A stretch of DNA of 64,000 nucleotides, taken from NCBI GenBank assembly GCA_902769255.1, contig CACXOM010000002.1, positions 248,001 through 312,000 of the forward strand, read 5' to 3'. Both the position numbers and the translations under genes were made by a program. Positions 56,050-62,607 of the stretch are shown here, one piece after another; positions within the stretch are counted from its first letter, which is position 1, and each line of letters begins with the position of its first letter. The notes below the pieces were generated by a model. The model was not told the origin of the DNA. It ran no database searches and saw only the letters and a program-made list of their open reading frames with translations. Source of the stretch: Oscillospiraceae bacterium. GTDB lineage: Bacteria > Bacillota > Clostridia > Oscillospirales > Acutalibacteraceae.

Positions 56050-56784
56050 ATGTTAAGAAATCTTTTTACCGCCGTTCAAAATGGCGATGTATATTCTCTT
56101 ATTGCAATTATAATTACTTCGGTAATTCTTATATTTTTGTGTTTGCCCTCTCACGAATTTGCTCACGCTTGGGCTGCTACTAAATTAGGCGACAACACGG
56201 CAAAATATCAGGGCAGGCTTACTTTAAACCCCTTAAAACATCTTGATTTAATCGGCACCGCTATGATGCTTTTAATCGGCGTGGGTTACGCAAAACCTGT
56301 TCCGGTTAATATGTTTAATTTAAAAAATCGCAAAAAAGATATGGCGCTAATTGCCCTTGCAGGTCCTATGATGAATTTGGCGTTTGGAATTGTTTTTGCG
56401 TTTTTTAACATTTTGTTTGTAAAATTTGTTTGTATTCCCGCTATGCTTCGGGGTTATATCAACATTTCATTGCTTAATTTATATTCTGTGATTCAGTTTG
56501 CACTTTCAACAACAGCTCAAATCAGCATTTCGCTTGCAATTTTTAACCTTATTCCTATACCGCCGTTTGACGGCTCAAGAATTTTAGGTTTCTTTTTGCC
56601 TGACAGAGTTTATTACAAAATAATGCAATATGAACAAATAATCTTTATTGTTGTTATGGTATTGCTTTTGGGCGGGTTTTTAAGCGGTCCGCTTGCTAAT
56701 ATGATGGACAATGTTTTAAACGGCATTTATTGGCTGTTATGCCTGCCTTTCGGGGGTATTTCTTCTTTTGGAGGAATGTTATAA
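56050..56784 (+). CDS. Site-2 protease family (M50) membrane metalloprotease
   Basis: 244 residues with about six membrane segments. HEFAHAW (HExxH, about 36-42) gives the zinc site, and NLIPIPPFDGSRIL (about 172-185) supplies the third ligand. Such short, PDZ-less members precede scpA in many Firmicutes; substrates are unknown. TAGGAG lies before the ATG. Its stop is 1 nt before the scpA ATG. Confidence 0.92.
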   Translation: MLRNLFTAVQNGDVYSLIAIIITSVILIFLCLPSHEFAHAWAATKLGDNTAKYQGRLTLNPLKHLDLIGTAMMLLIGVGYAKPVPVNMFNLKNRKKDMALIALAGPMMNLAFGIVFAFFNILFVKFVCIPAMLRGYINISLLNLYSVIQFALSTTAQISISLAIFNLIPIPPFDGSRILGFFLPDRVYYKIMQYEQIIFIVVMVLLLGGFLSGPLANMMDNVLNGIYWLLCLPFGGISSFGGML

Positions 56785-56785
56785 A

Positions 56786-57490
56786 ATGGAATTTAAACTT
56801 ACTTCAAATGATTTTGAGGGTCCTCTTGACCTTTTACTTCATTTAATTGCGAAAAATAAGTTAGATATTAAAGATATTGAAATTTCGGTTTTGGTTGACC
56901 AATATATCGAGCAAATTAACCAATTCAAAGAATATGATATTGATATTGCCAGCGAGTTTATGGAAATGGCAGCAAGACTTATTTATTTAAAAACCGTTTC
57001 CCTGTTGCCGAAAAATGAAGAGGCAGAAGAGTTAAAAGCCGAACTCACAGGCGAACTTATTGAATATCAAATTTGTAGAGAAATGGCGAAAAAGCTCGCT
57101 GAAAACACAGAAGGTTTTAAAACACTTATTCGCGAGCCTGTGAAGGTTGATATTGATAAATCTTATAAAAGAACTCACGAAAAAGAAATTTTAATGAAGT
57201 ATTATTTTGAGGCGGTCGGCAGAGGTCTTAGAAAACTGCCTCCTCCGGTTGAAGCTTTTAACGGAATTGTTCATAAAAAAATTGTTTCGGTTTCAAGCAA
57301 AATTGTTGTTGTTTTGCGCAGTTTAAAGCGAAAAAGCAAGGTTACTTTTAAATCTCTTTTTGAAAAATCCGAAACACGCTCTGATGTTGTTGCAACATTT
57401 TTAGCAGTGCTTGAACTGCTTAAAGACAAGCGAATTAAAGCCGATGATAAAGACGGCGAAACTATTATTACTATTGATAAGGCAGGTTAA
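56786..57490 (+). CDS. scpA: Segregation and condensation protein ScpA
   Basis: 234 residues. FEGPLDLLLHLIAKNKLDIKDI at the N-terminus (about 10-31, kleisin contact with Smc), a middle helix rich in Glu/Lys and a C-terminal winged helix (about 165-230, SLFEKSETRSDVVATFLAVLELLK; pieces shortened here). It is the kleisin of the Smc-ScpA-ScpB condensin. GGAGG within the previous gene serves this ATG. Confidence 0.95.
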   Translation: MEFKLTSNDFEGPLDLLLHLIAKNKLDIKDIEISVLVDQYIEQINQFKEYDIDIASEFMEMAARLIYLKTVSLLPKNEEAEELKAELTGELIEYQICREMAKKLAENTEGFKTLIREPVKVDIDKSYKRTHEKEILMKYYFEAVGRGLRKLPPPVEAFNGIVHKKIVSVSSKIVVVLRSLKRKSKVTFKSLFEKSETRSDVVATFLAVLELLKDKRIKADDKDGETIITIDKAG

Positions 57491-57492
57491 AA

Positions 57493-58038
57493 ATGAGTGA
57501 ATTAAACAATGTTAATATTTTAGAGGCATTGCTTTTTGCCTGTGGCGAGCCTGTTGAAATCGAGCGAATTGCCGAAGTTATGGAACTTGATGAAAGCGTG
57601 GTTATTGCGCTTAGTGAAACGCTTGGTGAAAAATATGACGAAAACAAGTCTGGAATGAAACTTTTAAGACTTGATAATAAATTGCAACTTTGCACCCGAC
57701 CTGATTATTTTGATTATGCAAGAAAACTGCTTGAATTAAAGCGTAACTCTCCCCTTTCTCAAGCGGCTTTTGAAGTTTTGGCGGTGGTTGCTTACAACCA
57801 GCCTGTTACTAAAAGCTTTATTGAACAAGTCAGAGGCGTTGACTGCTCAGGCGTAATTTATTCGCTTTGCGAAAAAGGGCTTATTGAAGATAAGGGCAGG
57901 TTAGAATTGCCCGGCAGGCCACTGGTTTATGGCACTACCGACTCGTTTTTGCGTTGTTTTTCAATGCGCTCGTTAAGCGAATTGCCCGAACTGCCTAAGG
58001 AAGAAGAACAAAAAGAAGAAACTCAAACAGAGGTATAA
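57493..58038 (+). CDS. scpB: Segregation and condensation protein ScpB
   Basis: 181 residues with two winged helices. NILEALLFACGEPVEIERIAEVM at the start and VLAVVAYNQPVTKSFIEQVRG in the second domain are typical (shortened pieces). It dimerises on ScpA. It lies 2 bp behind scpA. Confidence 0.95.
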   Translation: MSELNNVNILEALLFACGEPVEIERIAEVMELDESVVIALSETLGEKYDENKSGMKLLRLDNKLQLCTRPDYFDYARKLLELKRNSPLSQAAFEVLAVVAYNQPVTKSFIEQVRGVDCSGVIYSLCEKGLIEDKGRLELPGRPLVYGTTDSFLRCFSMRSLSELPELPKEEEQKEETQTEV

Positions 58039-58043
58039 TTCAA

Positions 58044-58667
58044 GTGATTTTTCTGTATATTCTGCTTGGAATTTTCGCTTTAATTGCTTTAATTTTATTT
58101 TCGTGTATAAGAGTAAAAATCTTGTTTGACGGCGATTTACAATTTAAAATTTATTTAGGTATAATAAAAATACCCGAATCTTTATTTAATAAAGACAAAG
58201 AAAAAGAAAAAAAGCCTAAAAAAGACAAGAAAAAAGAAGTAAAAAAAGCAAAAATAGCCGATAAAAAGAAAGAAAACAAACTTTTTAAAGACATTAAAAA
58301 TAAAGGTTTTTATAATTCTTTTGTAATATTTACCGATTTTTTAAAACCTGTTTTAAAAACTTTGAAAAGCTTTGCTTCAAAAATTCATATTAATCCGTTA
58401 ATAATAAAAATTAAAATGACGGGTGATGACGCTGCAAAACTTGCGGTTGATTACGGCAAATTCTGCGCAGTTTACTACCCTGCTTTAGAATTGCTTTCTT
58501 ATAACACAAAATGTAAAAATATAGATTCCGATGTTTTTGTAAATTATATTGATGAAAATACGGAATTTTATATAAAAACACAAATTAAAATTAGGCTTAT
58601 TCATTGCGTAACACACGCTTTGAAAATTATTAAAGAATTTTTTAAACTTAAATCTAAATTAAACTAA
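58044..58667 (+). CDS. DUF2953 membrane-anchored protein
   Basis: 207 residues: N-terminal membrane segment (about 2-22), a short beta region (VKILFDGDLQFKIYLGIIKIP), a very basic Lys-rich stretch (about 52-82) and a C-terminal DUF2953 part (about 110-207). DUF2953 proteins precede gerW (ytfJ) in sporulating Firmicutes (YtfI position). The function is unknown. The start is a GTG at 58044. Confidence 0.85.
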   Translation: MIFLYILLGIFALIALILFSCIRVKILFDGDLQFKIYLGIIKIPESLFNKDKEKEKKPKKDKKKEVKKAKIADKKKENKLFKDIKNKGFYNSFVIFTDFLKPVLKTLKSFASKIHINPLIIKIKMTGDDAAKLAVDYGKFCAVYYPALELLSYNTKCKNIDSDVFVNYIDENTEFYIKTQIKIRLIHCVTHALKIIKEFFKLKSKLN

Positions 58668-58685
58668 GAGAGGAAGTTTTTAATT

Positions 58686-59087
58686 ATGAGTCAAAACATA
58701 AAAGAAATTTTAGGCGAAACAATGGAAAAAGTTAAATCTATGGCTTCAGCCGATACTATTATCGGCGACCCTATTGTTATGTCTGCCGATGTAACCTGTG
58801 TGCCGATTTCAAAAGTTTCTTACGGATTTGCTTCAGGCGGTTCGGATTTTGGCGGCAAAAAAGTTGAGGGAAAATCAGCCTCTGCAGTAAAATTCGGCGG
58901 TGGCGGCGGTGCCGGTATGTCGATTACTCCTGTTGCTTTTTTGGTTTTGCAAAACGGCAAAGTTAGCATTATGAACATTAATCAAGAAACTTCTTCGGCC
59001 GAAAAGGCGATTGAAATGATACCTGATGTTTTTGAAAAAATCAAAAAAATGGTTAAAAAAGATAAATCGGAAGAAGTTACAGAATAA
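58686..59087 (+). CDS. gerW: Spore protein GerW (YtfJ)
   Basis: 133 residues: IKEILGETMEKVKSM, then GDPIVMSADVTCVPISKVSYGFASGG, a Gly-rich loop FGGGGGAGMSITPVAFLV and an acidic/basic tail (shortened pieces). This is the YtfJ/GerW family, a spore protein needed for response to some germinants. Its neighbours DUF2953 and DacF match the Bacillus order. Confidence 0.93.
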   Translation: MSQNIKEILGETMEKVKSMASADTIIGDPIVMSADVTCVPISKVSYGFASGGSDFGGKKVEGKSASAVKFGGGGGAGMSITPVAFLVLQNGKVSIMNINQETSSAEKAIEMIPDVFEKIKKMVKKDKSEEVTE

Positions 59088-59101
59088 AAAGTATTTTTCA
59101 G

Positions 59102-59133
59102 TTCACCTGTCGCATATAATTTTGACAGGTGAA
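59102..59133 (+). promoter_or_regulatory. Inverted repeat that covers the dacF ribosome binding site
   Basis: TTCACCTGTC (59102-59111) pairs perfectly with GACAGGTGAA (59124-59133). The 3' arm contains AGGTGAA, the Shine-Dalgarno sequence of the TTG-started dacF. The loop contains CATATAAT, which could be a sporulation-type -10 box. There is no T-run. It is either an RNA lid on the ribosome binding site or a DNA operator. Confidence 0.6.
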
Positions 59134-59138
59134 TTGCT

Positions 59139-60254
59139 TTGAAAAAAAGTATTTTTATTATTTTTATTTGTTTAACTTTAATTTTTCCGCTAAATAATTA
59201 TAAAGTTTTTGCTTATTCTGCAAGCGCTTATTGCCTTTTTGACCCTGTTTTAAAAAAGGTTTTGGCTTCTTCTAATATGAACAAGCGCATGGCAATGGCA
59301 AGCACTACCAAAATTATGACCGCATTTATTGCGTGTGAAATTTGCGATTTAGAAACGCAAGTTGAAATAACTTCTGAAATGATAGCGGTTGAAGGCTCCT
59401 CAATAGGACTTCAAGTAGGCGACAAAATCAGTTTAAAGTGCCTGCTTTACGGGCTTATGCTCGAATCTGGTAACGACGCCGCTTTGAGCATTGCTGTTGC
59501 AATTTCGGACAGCGCAAAAGATTTTTCTTATTTAATGAACCAAAAGGCGAAAAAACTTGGCTTAAAAAACACAAATTTTGTAACACCTAACGGACTTGAT
59601 GATAAAAATCACTACTCTTGCGCTTATGATATGGCAAAATTAAGCGCTTACGCTATGCAAAATGATATTTTCAAAGCAATTGTCGCAACTAAAACCTATA
59701 TTGCAATTTATAACAACGGTGAAACAAAGCGCACTTATTATAATCATAACAGATTATTAACTATGCTTGAAGGCGCAGACGGCATTAAAACAGGCTTTAC
59801 TAAAAAAGCAGGAAGATGTTTAGTATCAAGTTGCATAAAAAACGGTGTCAGGTTAATAGCGGTTACGCTAAAAGCCGGTGACGACTGGAACGACCACAAA
59901 GCGCTCTATAATTACGGATTTAAGCAATATCAAGAGGTAAAACTTCCTGTTTACAACAAGTTTTTAACGCTTTTGGGCGGCAAAATACCGCAAGTTCAAA
60001 TTAAAAGCGAAACTAAAACAATTTATTTTTATAAAGGACTTTCAAGTTATATTAAGAAAAAAGTTTATTTGCCGAATTTTATTTATGCGCCGACAAATAA
60101 GAATAAAAAAATAGGCTATGTCGAATATTATTACAACAAATCTTTAATCGCTATTTGCGATATTTATGCAACAAAAAACATTAAAACTAAAAAAATCGAA
60201 AAGAAAAAATGCAGTTTTTTAAATATATTTTTACAAATGTTTAAATACATTTGA
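59139..60254 (+). CDS. dacF: D-alanyl-D-alanine carboxypeptidase (DacF type)
   Basis: 371 residues: signal peptide (about 1-25), then the penicillin-binding motifs ASTTKIM (SxxK), ESGNDAA (SxN) and KTGFTKKAGR (KTG), and a C-terminal beta domain plus basic end. It trims the terminal D-Ala of stem peptides. In Bacillus dacF acts in cortex making. The start is a TTG at 59139 with AGGTGAA just upstream, inside the hairpin at 59102-59133. It sits behind gerW and before rluB. Confidence 0.9.
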   Translation: MKKSIFIIFICLTLIFPLNNYKVFAYSASAYCLFDPVLKKVLASSNMNKRMAMASTTKIMTAFIACEICDLETQVEITSEMIAVEGSSIGLQVGDKISLKCLLYGLMLESGNDAALSIAVAISDSAKDFSYLMNQKAKKLGLKNTNFVTPNGLDDKNHYSCAYDMAKLSAYAMQNDIFKAIVATKTYIAIYNNGETKRTYYNHNRLLTMLEGADGIKTGFTKKAGRCLVSSCIKNGVRLIAVTLKAGDDWNDHKALYNYGFKQYQEVKLPVYNKFLTLLGGKIPQVQIKSETKTIYFYKGLSSYIKKKVYLPNFIYAPTNKNKKIGYVEYYYNKSLIAICDIYATKNIKTKKIEKKKCSFLNIFLQMFKYI

Positions 60255-60268
60255 GATGAGGATTTTTA

Positions 60269-61069
60269 ATGAATAATGAAAATATAAGAATACAAAAATT
60301 TATGTCGGAATGTGGTGTTTGCTCTCGCAGAAAGGCCGAAGAATTGGTTTTGCAAGGAAAAGTTAAAATAAACGGCAACCTCGCTAATATCGGCGACAAA
60401 ATCAACCCTTACAGCGATAAAGTCACCGTAAACGGCAAATTAATTAAAAGGCAAAAAGAAAAGCGTTATATTATGCTTCACAAACCACGAGGCTTTATTA
60501 CCACAATGTCTGACGATTTTGACAGAAAATGTATTACAATGCTAACTGACGATATTGACGAGCGTGTTTACCCTGTCGGCAGGCTTGATAAAAACTCGGA
60601 AGGCTTACTTTTGCTTACGAATGACGGCGAATTTGCCAATATGATTACTCACCCGAAAACTCATATTCCTAAAACTTACAGGGTAACTGTGCGACCGCCT
60701 TTTAATGATGAGGCTTTAAACGCTTTTATGAACGGTGTTAAATTAGATGACGGTTATATAACCAAACCTGCTGATGTCAGCGTTGTAACGCAAGAAGAAA
60801 ACAGAATTGTATTACTTATAACGATTTATGAGGGCAAAAACAGGCAGATAAGAAGAATGTGCGAAGCGCTATCAATCGAACTTATAAGGCTTAAAAGAAT
60901 AGCAATAGGCGATGTTCGACTCGGAATGTTGCCACAAGGCAAATGGCGTGATTTATCAGAAACAGAAATACGCTCGCTTTATTCTTTTGCAAAAAGACAA
61001 GCCACAAACAATCAAAATAAAGGAAGAAAACAAAATGATTCAAATAACAAAAGCAGACGAAAGTTTTAA
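60269..61069 (+). CDS. rluB: RsuA/RluB-family 23S rRNA pseudouridine synthase
   Basis: 266 residues: S4 domain (about 4-55, RIQKFMSECGVCSRRKAEELV), then the catalytic VGRLDKNSEGLLLLTNDGEF (Asp about 111) and the ending EGKNRQIRRMCEAL, with a basic Asn/Lys/Arg tail. It modifies U2605-type positions of 23S rRNA. GATGAGG precedes the ATG. It overlaps the next small gene by 35 bp. Confidence 0.94.
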   Translation: MNNENIRIQKFMSECGVCSRRKAEELVLQGKVKINGNLANIGDKINPYSDKVTVNGKLIKRQKEKRYIMLHKPRGFITTMSDDFDRKCITMLTDDIDERVYPVGRLDKNSEGLLLLTNDGEFANMITHPKTHIPKTYRVTVRPPFNDEALNAFMNGVKLDDGYITKPADVSVVTQEENRIVLLITIYEGKNRQIRRMCEALSIELIRLKRIAIGDVRLGMLPQGKWRDLSETEIRSLYSFAKRQATNNQNKGRKQNDSNNKSRRKF

Positions 61070-61370
61070 AAAAGAACACAAAATCGAAAACGAGGCTTAT
61101 ATTTGCGTTGATAATGACGATATTTTGGGAATACTTAAATATAGAAAAGAAAATGATACTCTTTTATTAGAAAATATTGAATATTCGGAAAAAATGCTCG
61201 CAGACGGACTTATAAGACAAACTATGAGCAATGCTCTTGATGAGGGTTGCAAAATCTGCAAATTCTCAAATGATGTAAAAAAAGTTATGTATTCTTTAAG
61301 AATTATTAAAGATGAGGGCTGTGAAAGCCTTGATATACTGGACTTTTTTCTCAAAATAAACCACTTATAA
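61035..61370 (+). CDS. Small GNAT-like protein of unknown role
   Basis: About 111 residues. The start is the ATG at 61035 with AGGAAG upstream, inside the end of rluB. The pattern of strands (AYICVDNDDILGILKYRKENDTLLLENIEYSE in order of beta strands 2-4, shortened) and the helix MLADGLIRQTMSNALDEGC resemble an acetyltransferase fold without a clear acetyl-CoA loop. It may be a degenerate N-acetyltransferase. Confidence 0.65.
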   Translation: MIQITKADESFKKEHKIENEAYICVDNDDILGILKYRKENDTLLLENIEYSEKMLADGLIRQTMSNALDEGCKICKFSNDVKKVMYSLRIIKDEGCESLDILDFFLKINHL

Positions 61371-61398
61371 AAAAGTTTAAAAAATTATAAAAAAAGTC

Positions 61399-61427
61399 TT
61401 GACATTTATTGTCGGTTTTGATATAAT
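61399..61427 (+). promoter_or_regulatory. Promoter of tRNA-Lys
   Basis: TTGACA (61399-61404), a 17-bp spacer and TATAAT (61422-61427): a perfect consensus promoter, 14 nt before the tRNA. Confidence 0.9.
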
Positions 61428-61441
61428 AGACAACGTTGTAC

Positions 61442-61517
61442 GAGTTATTAGCTCAGTTGGCAGAGCACCTGACTTTTAATCAGGGTGTCCGGGGTTCAAA
61501 TCCCCGATAGCTCACCA
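61442..61517 (+). tRNA. tRNA-Lys (TTT anticodon)
   Basis: 76 nt with encoded CCA. Acceptor arms GAGTTAT/ATAGCTC, D arm AGCTCAGTTGGCAGAGC, anticodon stem CCTGA/TCAGG around CTTTTAA (anticodon TTT), T arm CGGGGTTCAAATCCCCG. Confidence 0.97.
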
Positions 61518-61556
61518 AAAACCTCTAAAACTACTCGTTTTAGAGGTTTTTATTTT
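61517..61556 (+). terminator. Terminator of tRNA-Lys
   Basis: A 15-bp perfect stem (61517-61531 with 61537-61551, core CCTCTAAAAC/GTTTTAGAGG, loop TACTC) is followed by ATTTTT. It begins on the last A of the tRNA CCA. Confidence 0.88.
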
Positions 61557-61565
61557 TCAAAAAAA

Positions 61566-61661
61566 TTCAGAGTAGATTTGCGCGCGTTAAGTGTCTTTTG
61601 AACGGGGAGTTGTCAAAAGAACGAAAAGTTTTCTTGCGGTGTGCAAATCGCATCCCGCTGG
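61566..61661 (+). ncRNA. Tetrahydrofolate (THF) riboswitch
   Basis: The block contains the conserved elements AGAGTAGA, GCGCGTTAAGTG, ACGGGGAGTTGTC, GCGGTGTGCAAAT and GCATCCCGCTG in the order of the THF aptamer. ATTTGC (61576-61581) pairs with GCAAAT (61643-61648). It lies directly upstream of a folate-type ECF transporter gene. THF binding is known to switch such genes off. Confidence 0.9.
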
Positions 61662-61675
61662 TAAATAAGAAGATT

Positions 61676-61713
61676 AACCTCCTTATTTCGTATAACGGGA
61701 AAAGGAGGTTTTT
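61676..61713 (+). promoter_or_regulatory. Expression platform of the THF riboswitch (RBS-covering hairpin)
   Basis: AACCTCCTT (61676-61684) pairs perfectly with AAGGAGGTT (61702-61710), which is the ribosome binding site of folT. The 3' arm is followed by TTTATTT. The hairpin can therefore hide the Shine-Dalgarno sequence and may also end transcription. Confidence 0.78.
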
Positions 61714-61717
61714 ATTT

Positions 61718-62257
61718 ATGGATTATTCAAACACAAGAAAACACACAATAACAGCGACAAGAACAGTAACAACAATCGCTATTTTAACAGCACTTTCAAT
61801 TGTTTGCTCTTTATTCTTAACGTTTAGAGCAGGTACGTTTTTGAAATTTTCGCCTGCGTTTATAGTAATAGCGCTTGCCGCAAGGGCTTACGGCATTTAT
61901 GGCGGTGTGCTTGTTGCATTTTTTACCGATTTTATTCAATACCTTATGTTCCCTGCAAACGGTTTTAGTTTCGGTATTTGCCTTTCAAATGTACTTACAG
62001 GATTGATTTTCGGCTTATTTTTATACAAAAAAGTTGATTTAAAAAGAATTGTTGGCGCAACTTTGATTTCACAAATAGTTTGCTCATTATTTATCACAAC
62101 AATAACAATGGTTTATATTGAAAGATGGTTTCCGCTTTTTCCGCTTGCTTACTGGCGTTTAGGACAAGTAGTAATTATGAGTGTTGCAAGCATTATAGTA
62201 TTATATTTTTTACTTGTTAAAATAAATTTTTCAAATAAAATTAAACTAATTAAGTAA
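61718..62257 (+). CDS. folT: Folate-type ECF transporter substrate-binding subunit FolT
   Basis: 179 residues with five to six membrane segments (about 17-37, 44-65, 72-88, 97-112, 122-142, 150-172) and TRTVTTIAILTALSIV near the start, as in ECF S components. The substrate, folate, is inferred from the THF riboswitch just upstream. AAGGAGG lies before the ATG at 61718; a longer frame from 61598 runs through the aptamer and is excluded. The energising EcfA/A'/T module is not in the window. Confidence 0.9.
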   Translation: MDYSNTRKHTITATRTVTTIAILTALSIVCSLFLTFRAGTFLKFSPAFIVIALAARAYGIYGGVLVAFFTDFIQYLMFPANGFSFGICLSNVLTGLIFGLFLYKKVDLKRIVGATLISQIVCSLFITTITMVYIERWFPLFPLAYWRLGQVVIMSVASIIVLYFLLVKINFSNKIKLIK

Positions 62258-62294
62258 CAACGAAATTTATCAGAAAATAACAGTAAAAATATTA

Positions 62295-62323
62295 TTGACA
62301 AAACTATTAATTTGTGATAGAAT
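62295..62323 (+). promoter_or_regulatory. Promoter of the ileS T-box transcript
   Basis: TTGACA (62295-62300), a 17-bp spacer and TAGAAT (62318-62323). Confidence 0.82.
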
Positions 62324-62329
62324 TAGTTA

Positions 62330-62582
62330 TATTTGTGAAATACATTGATGAAGACAGGCAGTTAATACAAAATGAGTTTTCAGCGAGTCGGTGACGGTGC
62401 AAGACCGATAAATTCTAATTTTCTGCAAATCACTTCGGAGTAGCGTTGTTGAAATTTTAGTAAACGGCGACGGCTTTTCACCGTTAAATGAAACTTTTAT
62501 CAAATGCAAAATTTGCATTTCGTAATAGGTGGTTTATAAACAAAGAAGTTTTCCTTTGTCCTATTAGGGCGAAGGTTTTTTT
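62330..62582 (+). ncRNA. T-box leader (isoleucine type) of ileS
   Basis: Stem I begins near GATGAAGACAG (62347), with AGCGAGTCGGTGACGG in the distal part and ATC (62429-62431, Ile codon, followed by A) as the likely specifier. Stem II/III elements include the palindrome AAATGCAAAATTTGCATTT. The T-box core is AATAGGTGG (62524-62532), and AATAGG can pair with CCTATT (62561-62566) as the antiterminator. The competing terminator is CCTTTGTCCT-ATT-AGGGCGAAGG with T7 (62553-62582). The bases after GGTGG (TTTATAAAC) depart from the usual ACCGCG. Confidence 0.87.
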
Positions 62583-62607
62583 ATTTTTTCAAAAGGAGAA
62601 AAAGTTT

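Noticed and set aside
61598-61717. N-terminal extension of FolT
   Set aside because: This part of the frame is the THF aptamer and its expression platform; the ATG at 61718 has the ribosome binding site.
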